Under the pieces are notes generated by a model. It searched no databases. It was not told the origin of the DNA and worked only from the letters and a program-made list of their open reading frames with translations. A stretch of DNA of 45,684 nt from DATMNR01 sp963702765 (GTDB taxonomy: Bacteria > Chloroflexota > Ktedonobacteria > Ktedonobacterales > Ktedonobacteraceae): the NCBI GenBank assembly GCA_963702765.1, contig CAVPEB010000031.1:1-45684 (forward strand). Reading direction: 5' to 3'. Shown piece after piece: positions 34,693 through 44,769 of the stretch (positions are counted from its first letter, which is position 1; each line of letters begins with the position of its first letter). The translations under genes and the position numbers were made by a program.

Positions 34693-36784
34693 ATGATTGA
34701 AAAAGAAGATATGGCAACTACACCTCGTCCCATCCCTCAAGATACTATTACTACATCATCAGATACAATTCAGGTTCTGGCTACGCAAGAAGCAACCATA
34801 CCCCATGCAAATCCCTCAATCGATGTTGACGATTTACTAACCCTGAAGATAGTCAGCGACCCACAAATTTCATCTGATGGTGCTTTCATTGCCTACACTG
34901 TTCAATCCAACGAAAATTCTAATACTACCAGCAGCGCGATCTGGCTTATACATAGTCAGGATAGTAAAACGCAAACTCCCAGGCAATTAACCAGTACAGG
35001 CACCCAAAAATACCACGACTCCGCTCCTCGTTGGTCTCCTGATGGTCAATTTCTTGCTTTTCTAAGCGATCGAAGCGGTACAGCTCAGATACATCTATTA
35101 CCCTTAGCTGGCGGAGAAACTCAGCAAGTAAGTAACCTCAAGCAGAATATAACTGAATATAGCTGGCGACCTGATGGAAAAGCCCTCCTGGCCCATAGTG
35201 CTTGGAAAGCAATCGATGACCTTACACAACCTGACACGAGTGCTGTCTCAGTTGAATATACGCGGCTGGATGAACAATTCGATGGCTTGGGGTACAAGCA
35301 AGGCAGGCATCAACAACTCTGGTTGATTACATTGGATGGTACTTCTTCCCGCCTCACTTCAGAACAGGTAGATCTCATCCAATCATGCTGGTCTCCTGAT
35401 GGAAGTGAAATTGCTTTCTGTGCAAATCGCCGCCCTGATCCAGATCTCAGTGTGAGTATGGCATTGTGGGTCTTGTCATTATCGACAGGTCAGATGCGAC
35501 GTCTCACACCTGAAGAAGGATTGGCATTGATGCCTTGTTGGTCTCCTGATGGCCAAACCATAGCGTATTACTACTCTCAAGACCAGACTGAAACCAGCAA
35601 TATCTCTCCCTGGATAGTCAATGTACATGACAGTAGCGCCCCACATTTGGCGATAACAAGCGCAGTTAATTTTACCTGTCTCGAAATGATTGTGGATGAA
35701 CTACACTTCTCAATGATCGGTCGTCCTTCTTGGTTTCCTGATAGCAAATCATTGCTCTGCACAGTGCAAGAACGAGGCCAAATCCATCTCTATCGCCTTG
35801 ACATCGAACACGATCAGGCTATGAATTTAACCAGTGGCAACGGCTGCTATATTAATCCACAGCTAAGCAAAGATGGTCAAATCATTACCATGGTGCGCAC
35901 AGACTGGTTTACTCCTGGTGATATCTGGAGAATGGATCACAACGGCGAAAATCGGCACAAGCTTACTGGTGTCAATGACACTTTCCTCCGTAGTCATCAA
36001 CTGGTTCGCCCTAAGCGCTTGAGATGGCAAAGCTTTGATGGTCTGGAAATTGATGCCTGGCTGTACCTCCCGTCCATGCAACCAGGAGTGAAAGCTCCCT
36101 TGATCTTAGAGATTCATGGAGGTCCATCCCTGGCATGGGGCGATAGTTACGTCCACGAGTTCCAGGTACTTGCAGGTAAAGGTTATGCAGTATTAGCAGC
36201 CAACCCACGAGGCAGCGCAGGATATGGCGAAGATTTTTGCAAGCGCAATCTCAAAGATTGGGGAGGCAATGATTTCCGAGATCTAATGGCGGGAATTGAT
36301 CATGTCCTTGCTACAGAATCAGGTTGACGAAACGCGCCTTGGAATAGGTGGCCTCAGCTATGGTGGCTTTATGACCAATTGGGCTATCACACAAACCAAC
36401 CGCTTCAAAGCAGCAGTGAGCCGTAACGGCATCAGTTCTCTCATTACTGAAAGCTTGTTATCAGATCAGACATTATGGTTCGACTTTGCAATGGGCGGTA
36501 GCGCATCAGAGGAAGGTGAAGCCTTATTGAAAAGTCGTTCCGCTCTAACGTTTGCTGACAAGATCACTACTCCGCTTCTACTTCTTCATGCTGACAACGA
36601 CTTACGCTGCCCATTTAGTGAATCTTACCAACTATTCGTCACGCTGCGAAAGCGCAAACACACAGTAGAACTGGTGCGCTATCCAGGTGTAAGTCATTTA
36701 ATCGATTTACCCGATTATGGTACACCCGAGCAACGAGTAGATCGGTTGCGTCGTACAATCGACTGGTTTGAACGATTCGTCTAA
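34693..36784 (+). pseudogene. S9 family peptidase (prolyl oligopeptidase/acylaminoacyl peptidase), interrupted by one frameshift
   Basis: Two overlapping frames make one enzyme: 34693-36327 encodes a PD40/TolB-like propeller (repeats such as PRWSPDGQFLAFLSDRSG) and the start of the hydrolase domain (HGGPSLAWGD, GSAGYGEDF). The frame ending at 36784 carries the nucleophile Ser in GGLSYGGFM (codon at 36356), the Asp in LLHADNDLRCP and the His in YPGVSHL. Removing one G at 36322-36323 joins them as ATESVDETRLGIGG, exactly the family's continuous order. The total, 2092 bases, is 3n+1. ATG at 34693 has GGAG six bases upstream; an upstream extension to 34594 lacks a start signal. It is either a recent pseudogene or a sequence error. 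Confidence 0.85.
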
Positions 36785-36794
36785 ATCTTGAGTA

Positions 36795-36854
36795 ACGAAT
36801 CCAAAGAGGATACCAGGCCAAATGTTGTTCGCTTGGTATCCTCTTTGGATTCGT
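36795..36854 (+). terminator. 24-bp near-perfect hairpin after the S9 peptidase, no U-tract
   Basis: Arms 36795-36818 and 36831-36854 are complementary with one G-T pair, around a 12-base loop. The stem starts 10 bases after the stop codon. No T-run follows. Confidence 0.7.
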
Positions 36855-37086
36855 CAAGATGAGGTACAATGACATATACATTTTATCCACGTAAATCAAA
36901 TAATTTTCATGTTTTTGGTGTTATAAATAATGAAATGTAAGAAAGTGTAAAAACGGCCATTCTTCCATGTAATTAGCACTAATTTCCTGTTACTTATATG
37001 TTCTGTTTTCCGTTTACTCTTGATATACAGTAATCCATTTTTATATGCAATCATCATCTATTCATTTGTGAAAGGGTTGGGATGGA

Positions 37087-39061
37087 ATGAAAACGACTGC
37101 TCGCTCGTATCAACCTATCAATTCGTATGGCGTCATTGGCGATTGCCATTCGGTTGTACTAGTTGCCCCTGATGGCTCGGTCGATTGGGGATGTTTACCA
37201 GACTTCGACAGTCCCGCCATCTTTTGTCGCTTGCTGGATGCCCAGCACGGCGGCTACTTTCAGATCGCGCCTACCGATAGCTCAATCACAGGCACGCAAC
37301 GCTACCTTCGCGATAGCAACGTGCTACAAACTCGCTTCTCTAGTGAGGCAGGAGAGCTAATCCTCACCGATTTCATGCCTGTCGAAACTTTGAGTGCCTG
37401 GCAATTCCGAGAATTGAACAATAATACTTGGACACGGGAAGATGGTTCATGCCATAGTTTGGTACGCATCGTTGAGTGTACTCATGGCGAGACTTCCAAT
37501 CACTATGAGACTCAAAGTCAGTCCAGACTATGCTACCGCACCTAGCAACATAACATTGCTTCCTGAGCATAGTGGCGCAGTCATCTCAGGAGGGCAACAA
37601 CATGTTGGTTTAGGCATCATTGGTGCCTATCGTCTGCCCTCCTTTTCTATAGAAGAATACCAGCAAAATGACGAACTACACCCCTATCTGGAGGTTCAAG
37701 TTACGTTACAGGAAGGAGAGCGATTGCTTTTTGCTCTTGGTGTTGGTCGCACCGCCCAGGCGGCTCTTCGACTTGCTGAGAAGGAGCTGCACTTGCGCAA
37801 CTTCGATTGGGAGTTGGCTCATACCCTACACTGGTGGCGTACATGGCTTGCGGGCTGCTCCTACAAAGGAGTGTATGACGCCTGGGTCAAACGCAGTGCA
37901 TTGGTGCTCAAAATGCTGACCTATGCACCCACAGGAGCTATTGTGGCAGCCCCAACTACCTCACTACCCGAAGAACTGGGTGGAGTGCGCAATTGGGATT
38001 ACCGTTACACCTGGCTACGCGATGCCACCTTCACGCTCTATGCCTTAAACGTTCTGGGTTTCACTGAGGAAGCACATGCCTTTACCCACTGGTTACGTCG
38101 TCTTTCCTATTCAAACGGGGAAGACCTGCAAATCATGTATGGTATTCGCGGCGAGCGCGAGTTGCTGGAACGTGAATTGCCCCACTTAAGTGGCTATGCG
38201 GACTCTCGGCCAGTACGAATTGGCAATGGCGCGGCGAGCCAAAAACAACTGGATGTTTTCGGTGAAGTTCTGGATTGCATTCACCTGTTCCGTCGTCAGG
38301 GTGGTTTCGAACGTTATGGAGAAAAACTTGAAGGTCCATTATGGGCAATGCTCCGCTTGCTCATCGAGCATGTATGCGCCCATTGGCAGGAACCTGATAG
38401 TGGCATCTGGGAAGTTCGCGGAGGAGTTCGCCATTTTGTCTATTCTAAAGTAATGTGCTGGGTAGCTCTTGATCGTGGCATTCGAGCGGCCGAGCAATTG
38501 GACCTTGAAGCTGATATTGAACGCTGGCGAAATATACGGGATCAAATCCGTACAGATATCTTGACACACGGTTACAACGCCCAGATAGGCGCCTTTACAC
38601 AGTCGTATAACAGCACTGTTATCGACGCCTCGAACTTACTGCTACCGCTGGTCGGCTTTATAGCACCGGATGACCCACGTATGCGATCTACGGTCGATTG
38701 CATCAGCGAACGCTTAACTGATGCTAATGGCTTCGTCTATCGCTACCATGCTGATGATGGGCTTCCAGGTAGTGAAGGCACCTTCACTATCTGTAGCTTC
38801 TGGCTAGTCGACAACCTGGCCATGCAAGGGCGAGTCAATGAAGCGCGCTCGCTTTTTGAGCGACTGCTCAGTTATGCCGGACAACTTGGCCTGTTTTCTG
38901 AAGAAGTTGGCAAAAACGGCACCAAAGCTCTCGGTAATTATCCACAAGCCTTTACCCACATCGCTCTTATTAATAGCGCATACAATCTAAAGAAAGCGGA
39001 AATGCGCCAGGCAGAACACCACACCGACCCTGTCGTTGCCGCCATTCACTTACACAAATAA
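37087..39061 (+). pseudogene. Glycoside hydrolase family 15 (glucoamylase/trehalase-like), interrupted by one frameshift
   Basis: The first frame (37087-37545) encodes the N-terminal beta-sandwich typical of bacterial GH15 enzymes: YQPINSYGVIGDCHSVVLV, PDGSVDWGCLPDFDSP, and LILTDFMPV. The second frame (to 39061) carries the (alpha/alpha)6 barrel: SLPEELGGVRNWDYRYTWLRD, GIWEVRGGVRHFVYSKVMCW with a candidate catalytic Glu, and GTFTICSFWLVD. Dropping one T at 37494-37495 gives CTHGETPITMRLKVSPDYA, matching the expected order. The composite length is 3n+1. ATG at 37087 follows AAAGGG. Likely substrates are alpha-1,4-glucans or trehalose. It is either a decayed gene or a sequencing error, as in the preceding gene. 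Confidence 0.88.
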
Positions 39062-39064
39062 ACA

Positions 39065-39120
39065 ATAACAAGTATGCAGCAGGAGGCCGTCATAGCGGCC
39101 TCCTGCTGCATACTTGTTAT
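39065..39120. terminator. Perfect 25-bp hairpin between convergent genes, no U-tract
   Basis: Arms 39065-39089 and 39096-39120 match without error around the loop TCATAG. It begins 3 bases after the GH15 stop and ends 11 bases before the stop of the minus-strand membrane protein, so it can act on both. Confidence 0.75.
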
Positions 39121-39131
39121 GAATAGTGAGT

Positions 39132-39530
39132 CTAAGCCTGTGTTGGCAAAAAAAGCAGCACAATACAATATATCGAAGCAGCCAACAACAAAAGACAAAA
39201 GCCTCCCGCCAGAATACGAGAAACCTGAAAAGTTCCACCAGCAAATCGAGGACGAAAACTGCGCAAAGACATCCTCAATCCAACCACAAAAATACCAACA
39301 AGCAGCAAAAAATCGAAAATCTTGACCCCGAACGAACCATTAAAAAGAGCAAAGGTTATCGCCAATGGCACAAAAACCAGAATACCTCCAGACACAACCA
39401 CAACTGCATATCCCATAAACATCCACTCATCAAACCTGAATTTCCCTAACCTCGGAGTCATAGTAATAATAATCACTAAACCACAAACATAAGCAACAAG
39501 ACCTATCAACGTCCAAACAACAGGTTGCAT
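39132..39530 (-). CDS. Small integral membrane protein, unknown
   Basis: This 132-residue protein has four hydrophobic segments (about 5-25, 38-62, 68-86, 106-127) separated by short basic or polar loops, including RLGKFRFDE and RSFRPRFAGG. No family is recognised. It is bounded on the 3' side by a perfect hairpin shared with the GH15 gene. The region is strikingly A/C-rich on the plus strand. Confidence 0.65.
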   Translation of the reverse strand: MQPVVWTLIGLVAYVCGLVIIITMTPRLGKFRFDEWMFMGYAVVVVSGGILVFVPLAITFALFNGSFGVKIFDFLLLVGIFVVGLRMSLRSFRPRFAGGTFQVSRILAGGFCLLLLAASIYCIVLLFLPTQA

Positions 39531-39700
39531 TTAATCTATCCCTATCCAAAATCTTAACTATCAGAAAGCATTTTACCCATCGAAAACAACAAAAGTACCA
39601 TCTTACACAAATTGAAAAATGTAGCCACCGCTAGTGTACTTAAATGAACCATTTGCGTCAATGATAATGCTATTCTGAATACTTAAATCCCTCTATAACT

Positions 39701-39747
39701 GGGAGTGCAGAGGACGCCGGAAGATTGAGAGCGCCCCTCTCCTCCCT
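39701..39747. repeat. Truncated copy of repeat family A
   Basis: GGGAGTGCAGAGGACGCCGG is the family's left end, after which the similarity breaks off into GCGCCCCTCTCCTCCC. It lies in the roughly 330-base gap before the methyltransferase; I see nothing else there. Confidence 0.5.
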
Positions 39748-39863
39748 ATTTATCTCATGGGCCTGGACCTTTGAGACAAAGTTATGAATACATGCCAGAC
39801 GTAATAACATAGGTTCACATATGCTATAGTATGACCAAAACAGAAAACAAACGAGGAACCACC

Positions 39864-40904
39864 ATGGTTGAATTAGTTTGGAAAGGCAAACAAAGAATAG
39901 AGCCAGCAAACCTCATAAACACAAAATTTCCTTCACAACACCTTTATACCTTCGAAAGTCACCCGGAGCAATCATCCTCAAATCTTATCAACCTACCCCC
40001 AAACTCAACTCCATCATGGCATAACCGTCTGATCCTCGGAGACAAAAACTACATTCTCCCCGCACTCCTTCCAGAATTCGCAGAAAATGTCAATTTAATC
40101 TACATAGACCCACCCTTCATGACTGGTCGAGATTTTAAAAACGGGATGCAATTGGCATACAGCGACAAATGGAATAATGATATTGATACATATCTCCAAT
40201 GGCTATATGAAACATTTACTGTTCTCAAACTACTCCTCTCGCCAAACGGCAGTCTCTATGTGCATCTTGACTGGCGCGTTACTCATTATGCTAAAGTAAT
40301 CCTGGATGAAGTTTTTGATTCACATCCTCGTACTGGCGAGCATGGCTTCAAAAATGAGATCATCTGGCATTATCAATCAGGTGGACGCTCACAAAAACGC
40401 TATGCGCGTAAACACGATACCATTCTCTTCTACACGAACTCGGCTCACTATTGCTTTCATGGTGATCGTGTTGGAGAACGGCGTGGTACTAAAAAACGCA
40501 ATCACATGAAAAAATGGATCGATAACAATGGGCAGACCCACTGGGCAATCCAATCACACGGGCGGCTTTATACCTATAGCGAAGATTCTCATATGACTCC
40601 TTCTGACGTTTGGAGTGATATCAGTCATTTACATCAGAAAGACCCCGAACGGAATGGATATGCTACCCAGAAACCAGAGACCCTACTCGAACGTATTATC
40701 CTTGCATCATCTGAAGAGAACGATCTTGTGCTTGACTGTTTCTGCGGAAGCGGCGTAACACCGGTTGTAGCTGAGCGGCTAAATCGGCGCTGGATTGCAT
40801 GCGATCAGAGTGAACTCGCTCTCACGTTGACCAGCGAACGGATGTTAACATTTGAACAGGTTCGCCCATTTGTCATACAGCGGCTCGAAGATGATGCCAG
40901 TTGA
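39864..40904 (+). CDS. Orphan DNA methyltransferase (beta-class, N6-adenine or N4-cytosine)
   Basis: This 346-residue SAM-dependent amino-methyltransferase carries the catalytic motif IV IDPPF (D82-F85) N-terminal to the SAM-binding motif I LDCFCGSGVTP near residue 290, the beta-class motif order. Other signs are SDKWNNDIDTYLQWLYE, GSLYVHLDWR, and ATQKPETLLERII. ATG at 39864 has GAGGA seven bases upstream; a Met at 39831 is less likely. No restriction endonuclease, helicase or specificity gene lies within the window, so it is an orphan, possibly regulatory. The target sequence is unknown. Confidence 0.88.
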   Translation: MVELVWKGKQRIEPANLINTKFPSQHLYTFESHPEQSSSNLINLPPNSTPSWHNRLILGDKNYILPALLPEFAENVNLIYIDPPFMTGRDFKNGMQLAYSDKWNNDIDTYLQWLYETFTVLKLLLSPNGSLYVHLDWRVTHYAKVILDEVFDSHPRTGEHGFKNEIIWHYQSGGRSQKRYARKHDTILFYTNSAHYCFHGDRVGERRGTKKRNHMKKWIDNNGQTHWAIQSHGRLYTYSEDSHMTPSDVWSDISHLHQKDPERNGYATQKPETLLERIILASSEENDLVLDCFCGSGVTPVVAERLNRRWIACDQSELALTLTSERMLTFEQVRPFVIQRLEDDAS

Positions 40905-40956
40905 AGCAATATCAAACTCGCGAATAAAAAAAATGCATAGAAAGAAACGAACAATC

Positions 40957-41754
40957 ATGCTTGAGCTTTTGGAACAACTCTTTCGTCAAGTGCGAGCCTA
41001 TATGCAGTCTGAACGCTTCGATCGCTATCTCGTATACTCTCATTCAACCAACCACACAACAATGCAATTTGACCGCGAAGCCGAGGACATCATCATCAGC
41101 GGATTAATCGAAAGTGGTCATAGCTTCGAAATAATCACTGAGGAACGTCCAACATTTTCGACATCAAATGAGCCATCCTACCGGATCATCGTTGACCCCG
41201 TAGATGGCTCCACCAACGTTGCTCGCGGTATACCAACTGCAGGAGTATCGCTTGCAGTCCTATCAATAGATAAGCCAATTACGCCCGAGAATGTGCAATG
41301 GGCCTTAGTTGGAGAACTCTACAGTGGAATTGTCTATCAGGCACAGCGTGACTTGGGTGCATTTTGTAATGGACATCGCTGTCAGGTTAGCGAAACTAGC
41401 AAGCTTGAGCAATGCCTGGCTGGAATGAACTTCGACGGTCGCGACCACGAAGTGTTTCGCAAGTTACTCATACAACACCCTCCAATTCAAAACGTCCGCC
41501 GCTCAGGCAGTTCCTCCATGGATATCGTATATGTCGCAAATGGTGCCTATGATGCCTACATCGATATCGGAGACGTACTCACAGCAGAATCTTTCCTGGC
41601 ACCACTGAGCATCATACTCGAAGCAGGAGGTATAGTAACCGACCAATCTGGCAAACCTCTACGACCGATTTCTAACTTGATCGAAGGTTTTTCCCTCGTA
41701 GTGGCAGGCACAAAAGAACTACACAACGAACTAGTAACCCGTATTACAACCTAG
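40957..41754 (+). CDS. Inositol monophosphatase-family phosphatase
   Basis: This member of the Mg2+-dependent IMPase/FBPase/CysQ superfamily has metal ligands in FEIITEERPTF and IVDPVDGSTNVARG, and a later SGSSSMDIVYVANGAYDAYIDIGD, where the usual WDxAAG aspartate motif is altered to DIGDVLTAES. Substrate (inositol phosphate, fructose bisphosphate or PAP) cannot be decided. The frame runs back into the methyltransferase to 40852, but ATG at 40957 gives 265 residues, normal for the family. It follows the methyltransferase by 52 bases on the same strand and may be cotranscribed. Confidence 0.85.
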   Translation: MLELLEQLFRQVRAYMQSERFDRYLVYSHSTNHTTMQFDREAEDIIISGLIESGHSFEIITEERPTFSTSNEPSYRIIVDPVDGSTNVARGIPTAGVSLAVLSIDKPITPENVQWALVGELYSGIVYQAQRDLGAFCNGHRCQVSETSKLEQCLAGMNFDGRDHEVFRKLLIQHPPIQNVRRSGSSSMDIVYVANGAYDAYIDIGDVLTAESFLAPLSIILEAGGIVTDQSGKPLRPISNLIEGFSLVVAGTKELHNELVTRITT

Positions 41755-41870
41755 CCCCATTCGCAACTATGTACTAGCTCACAGCATATTTTGGCATCAT
41801 ATGGTATCATTTGATATATAAAAGGAATCACTAAATAGAGATTCCCAAGAACCAGCAAAGCCTCTAAGAG

Positions 41871-41928
41871 AAGTGCAGAGGACACTGTCCATTGTCGGGG
41901 TGCTCGATGTCCTTTAGGCGCAAACTCA
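41871..41928. repeat. Repeat family A copy, partial
   Basis: AAGTGCAGAGGACACTGTCC, then ATTGTCGGGGTG and GATGTCC. It is immediately followed by a second, longer copy, forming a tandem pair 58 bases apart. Confidence 0.6.
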
Positions 41929-42007
41929 AGGAGTGCAGAGGACATCGTCCTTTGCCGGGGTGCGGGGTGTCTCCGCCCACTTTCCCCCACGCCGCAGGAG
42001 GCGGCAA
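41929..42007. repeat. Repeat family A copy, long
   Basis: GGAGTGCAGAGGACATCGTCC, TTTGCCGGGGTGCGGGGTGT, then a C-rich block and GCCGCAGGAGGCGGC. This is the most complete copy in the window. It can fold locally (GAGGAC/GTCC; GCCGC/GCGGC). It lies 39 bases before the L,D-transpeptidase. Confidence 0.65.
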
Positions 42008-42045
42008 GAATAAATTTAAATAAAACTATCTGGAAAGACCTCTCT

Positions 42046-43164
42046 ATGCAAATGAATATATATCAAAATCAACACAAAAGAAAAACTAAACATCAAATAC
42101 CAACAATACTCTTAAGTACCCTAACACTATGCCTTATCCTATTAAGTGCATGCGGAAACCACGCAAGCAACACCGCATCGAACTCATCCGTTACTATCCC
42201 TACACCAACCATCGATCCCACCACTAAAAACCAGGGCGACACACAACTACTCGCATTTCAACAATGGATAAGCTTAATGCAACAATACAATGGTAATGCA
42301 ACCATCTACCAACAGCAACTGAACACCGATCAGCAAGCCTTAAACAATGCCAAAACTGAATCTAACTATAAATCTGCACTGGCAAATCTGAATGCGCATG
42401 TTGACGCCATCAAAATTCCCACTATGAAAACTGAAATCAAGAGTTTGCTAAATCAACTACAGCAGGGTCAAGCGAGTTGGGGTCAACAACACCAGTACCA
42501 CGACGACTACAACAACACAAACTACCAACTTGGTTTTGAGTACGGACCAAATGGTATCGGGGGATGGGTTCAACAAGAGTTCGACTCAGCTCAAACTCTA
42601 GCCGACTATCAGCAAACAATCGAAGATTTAAACATGTATCTGACCAATTTCCAGGCAATGACAACCAACGCAGCAGATAATACACCCTATAATCAAGTGC
42701 ATCAGACCGATCTTCAACTTCTGCAACACTACGGATATATGAACAAAAAGGTAGTTGTTGTCTCGCTATATGAACAAGCCATGCGTGTTTACCAGAACGG
42801 TAAATTAGTCAAAGCATTCGTGGTCACCACAGGCCGACCGGAAAGACCAAGCCCTCCTGGAACATGGTGGGTTGAAGGAAAACAATCTCCCACCGTGTTT
42901 AAGGCCTCGGTCCCAAAGTCTTCACCTTACTGGTACCCGGACACCCCAATTAATTTCGCCATGCAATATCATAGCGACGGTTACTTCCTACATGATAGTT
43001 GGTGGCGATCAGACTATGGCCCTGGCACAAACTTCCCTCACCAGGACTCCAGTGGCGATTCATTCTCGTCATTCGGATCTCACGGTTGTGTAAACATACA
43101 GGAGAGCAACGCAGCCTGGCTATATAACTTCGTATCTCTCTATACACCAGTTCTCGTATATTAG
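42046..43164 (+). CDS. Lipoprotein L,D-transpeptidase (YkuD domain)
   Basis: A signal peptide with lipobox LLSAC puts Cys36 as the lipidated residue. The middle (about 70-225) is a Gln/Asn-rich helical region that may be a stalk. The C-terminal YkuD domain begins at KKVVVVSLYEQAMRVYQNGK and carries the catalytic GSHGCVNI with Cys348 and the upstream His in YFLHDSWWRSD. Such enzymes make 3-3 cross-links in peptidoglycan or attach proteins. ATG at 42046 follows GGAAAG with 8-base spacing. The stop codon's last base begins a perfect 21-bp hairpin. Confidence 0.9.
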   Translation: MQMNIYQNQHKRKTKHQIPTILLSTLTLCLILLSACGNHASNTASNSSVTIPTPTIDPTTKNQGDTQLLAFQQWISLMQQYNGNATIYQQQLNTDQQALNNAKTESNYKSALANLNAHVDAIKIPTMKTEIKSLLNQLQQGQASWGQQHQYHDDYNNTNYQLGFEYGPNGIGGWVQQEFDSAQTLADYQQTIEDLNMYLTNFQAMTTNAADNTPYNQVHQTDLQLLQHYGYMNKKVVVVSLYEQAMRVYQNGKLVKAFVVTTGRPERPSPPGTWWVEGKQSPTVFKASVPKSSPYWYPDTPINFAMQYHSDGYFLHDSWWRSDYGPGTNFPHQDSSGDSFSSFGSHGCVNIQESNAAWLYNFVSLYTPVLVY

Positions 43165-43216
43165 TTTGTGATTGTTTAGCCAGGGTTCCAGGGAGCCTGG
43201 CTAAACAATCACAAAC
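43164..43216. terminator. Perfect 21-bp hairpin abutting the L,D-transpeptidase stop
   Basis: Arms 43164-43184 and 43196-43216 are exactly complementary around an 11-base loop. The stem starts with the final G of the stop codon. There is no U-tract on the plus strand. It separates convergent genes. Confidence 0.72.
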
Positions 43217-43228
43217 GTTTAAACTTTA

Positions 43229-43798
43229 CTATGCCCCACTTTTCCTAAAAAGAAGCGCAGTTACCACGAAAGTAGCCAGCATCATCACAATCCAACCAGC
43301 CTCGAGTATCTGCAAAAGACCATCCTCGCGTTTCTCCACCTCGCGCAATGACCTGCCAGCAACAACAAAACCCGATGTTGATCCTGTAAATTGTGTCACC
43401 ACAATTGCGCTACGCACACCTGACTGAGGTTGCCAGGTAATACGATCCTCCCCATTTTTTCTGACAGAATCAAAAACCCCCGAGGGAATTGAAGGGGTCT
43501 GACCATCTAATTGAGCAGATGAGGCAATAGGGTTACCATTGGCATCGAATACAATCAGGTAAGGTGCCAGGCTTGTGGCAATATCAACCTTCTCTGAGGG
43601 CACAACACCTTGAGCCGATTGTCCACCAGCAAGCTTTGCAGCAGCATCTTCAGCCATCTGTATTTGTGGGTCATTCGCACCTTGCCTTATATCCTGCTGT
43701 ACAACAGCATAGAGAAGACCAATCAATCCAGTTACAACGATAGCCACCAATAACCAATGCTGCAAAATAGCTTTTACATTCCAATTTCTAAAAAACAT
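43229..43798 (-). CDS. Membrane protein with sensor-like outer domain and no kinase
   Basis: This 189-residue protein has membrane helices at about 12-32 and 163-183 flanking an outer domain of about 130 residues with SLAPYLIVFDANGNPIASSAQLDGQTP, the YxxVxDxxGxxxAS strand seen in Cache-like sensors. It has no signalling output domain. It lies 46 bases downstream of the C39-type gene on the same strand, so the two probably form an operon. It may be a truncated or stand-alone sensor; no family name can be given with certainty. Confidence 0.7.
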   Translation of the reverse strand: MFFRNWNVKAILQHWLLVAIVVTGLIGLLYAVVQQDIRQGANDPQIQMAEDAAAKLAGGQSAQGVVPSEKVDIATSLAPYLIVFDANGNPIASSAQLDGQTPSIPSGVFDSVRKNGEDRITWQPQSGVRSAIVVTQFTGSTSGFVVAGRSLREVEKREDGLLQILEAGWIVMMLATFVVTALLFRKSGA

Positions 43799-43844
43799 AG
43801 GAAGATTATAGGTTACTCATGCGTCAAATGCAATTCTAAAGCCT

Positions 43845-44769
43845 TTAGTTCGGTAATAACTCAACACTAAAGTTATCCCACCAGCCCGCAAACTGTGCGC
43901 GACTCATAACAGTACGATCAGCAGGCGCAGAATCTACAAGATACACATTATTGCTATCACCGCCCCGAACAACCAGAATATGTCCAGGTACGCCTACTAT
44001 TACCGGAAATCCCTTATTCGCCACAGCAATCAAATCCTCAATGGTGCGAGGAGGATTGGGAACAGCCTTAAAACCAAAGTAACTTGCTGTTTTAGCTATA
44101 CCAGCCTCCCCACCTGTCAGGCCATCATACGTATCCCACACACCTAAATTCAATTCTTCTTGTAATACATCAGCAGCAATAAGATGGCGGCCATACGCAT
44201 CCATCACCTCTTCCATCGAAATACCCGAACACGAAGAATACGACCAGACATCCAACTGGTAATTAGTATAATATTGCCTTGAATCAGCCGAATCGACACG
44301 AATTATACGGCTACTGGCTGTCCCATCTAATGGTAGAGTTGGAAGTCGACAAGCCAAAAGCAGAAGTATGCTGGGTGAAATCAAGCAACGAAATTCCCTG
44401 CTTCAAACCTCGTAAAGCCCCATCAGCAAGACCACTTTGTGCAAACAATGTAATCGCCATCATCAGCAAAAGACCAAATGAGACTATAATGCGTCTACGC
44501 CTGTACCAGGAAGGTGGCAAAGAAATATGGAAAGGGGAATGTGACTTCTCTAAACCTACGATCGATCCATCCTGAAACTGCAATACCGCCGTCACCTGCT
44601 GACTGGCTGAATTGAATGGGGTTGGTGCCTTAAACTGGGACGAGTTGCGCTTTTGTTCCTTTTGCGACTGTAAATGACGTTGATGCTCACGCACTGCACC
44701 GATCACAAAAGTTGCTACGATCAGTAACATCACCACGAACAACAATGCTGTAATCACAGCAGACAACAT
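43845..44769 (-). pseudogene. C39-like peptidase membrane protein, apparently split by one frameshift
   Basis: The first frame (44769-44311) encodes a membrane helix at residues 5-25, a soluble loop and a second helix (IIVSFGLLLMMAITLFAQSG), then ends after NSTIRWDSQ. The second frame (to 43845) encodes a papain-like C39 domain: a Cys within WSYSSCSGISMEEVMDAYG, and GFPVIVGVPGHILVVRGGD with the catalytic-type His. I recall Ktedonobacter proteins in which two membrane helices and this C39-type domain are continuous. The combined length, 925 bases, is 3n+1, implying one extra base between 44311 and 44384. ATG at 44769 has GAGG seven bases upstream. The second frame alone has only an unsupported TTG start. 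Confidence 0.68.

Noticed and set aside
39864..40904. Complete restriction-modification or defence island
   Set aside because: Only a methyltransferase is present; neighbours are a phosphatase and cell-wall genes.
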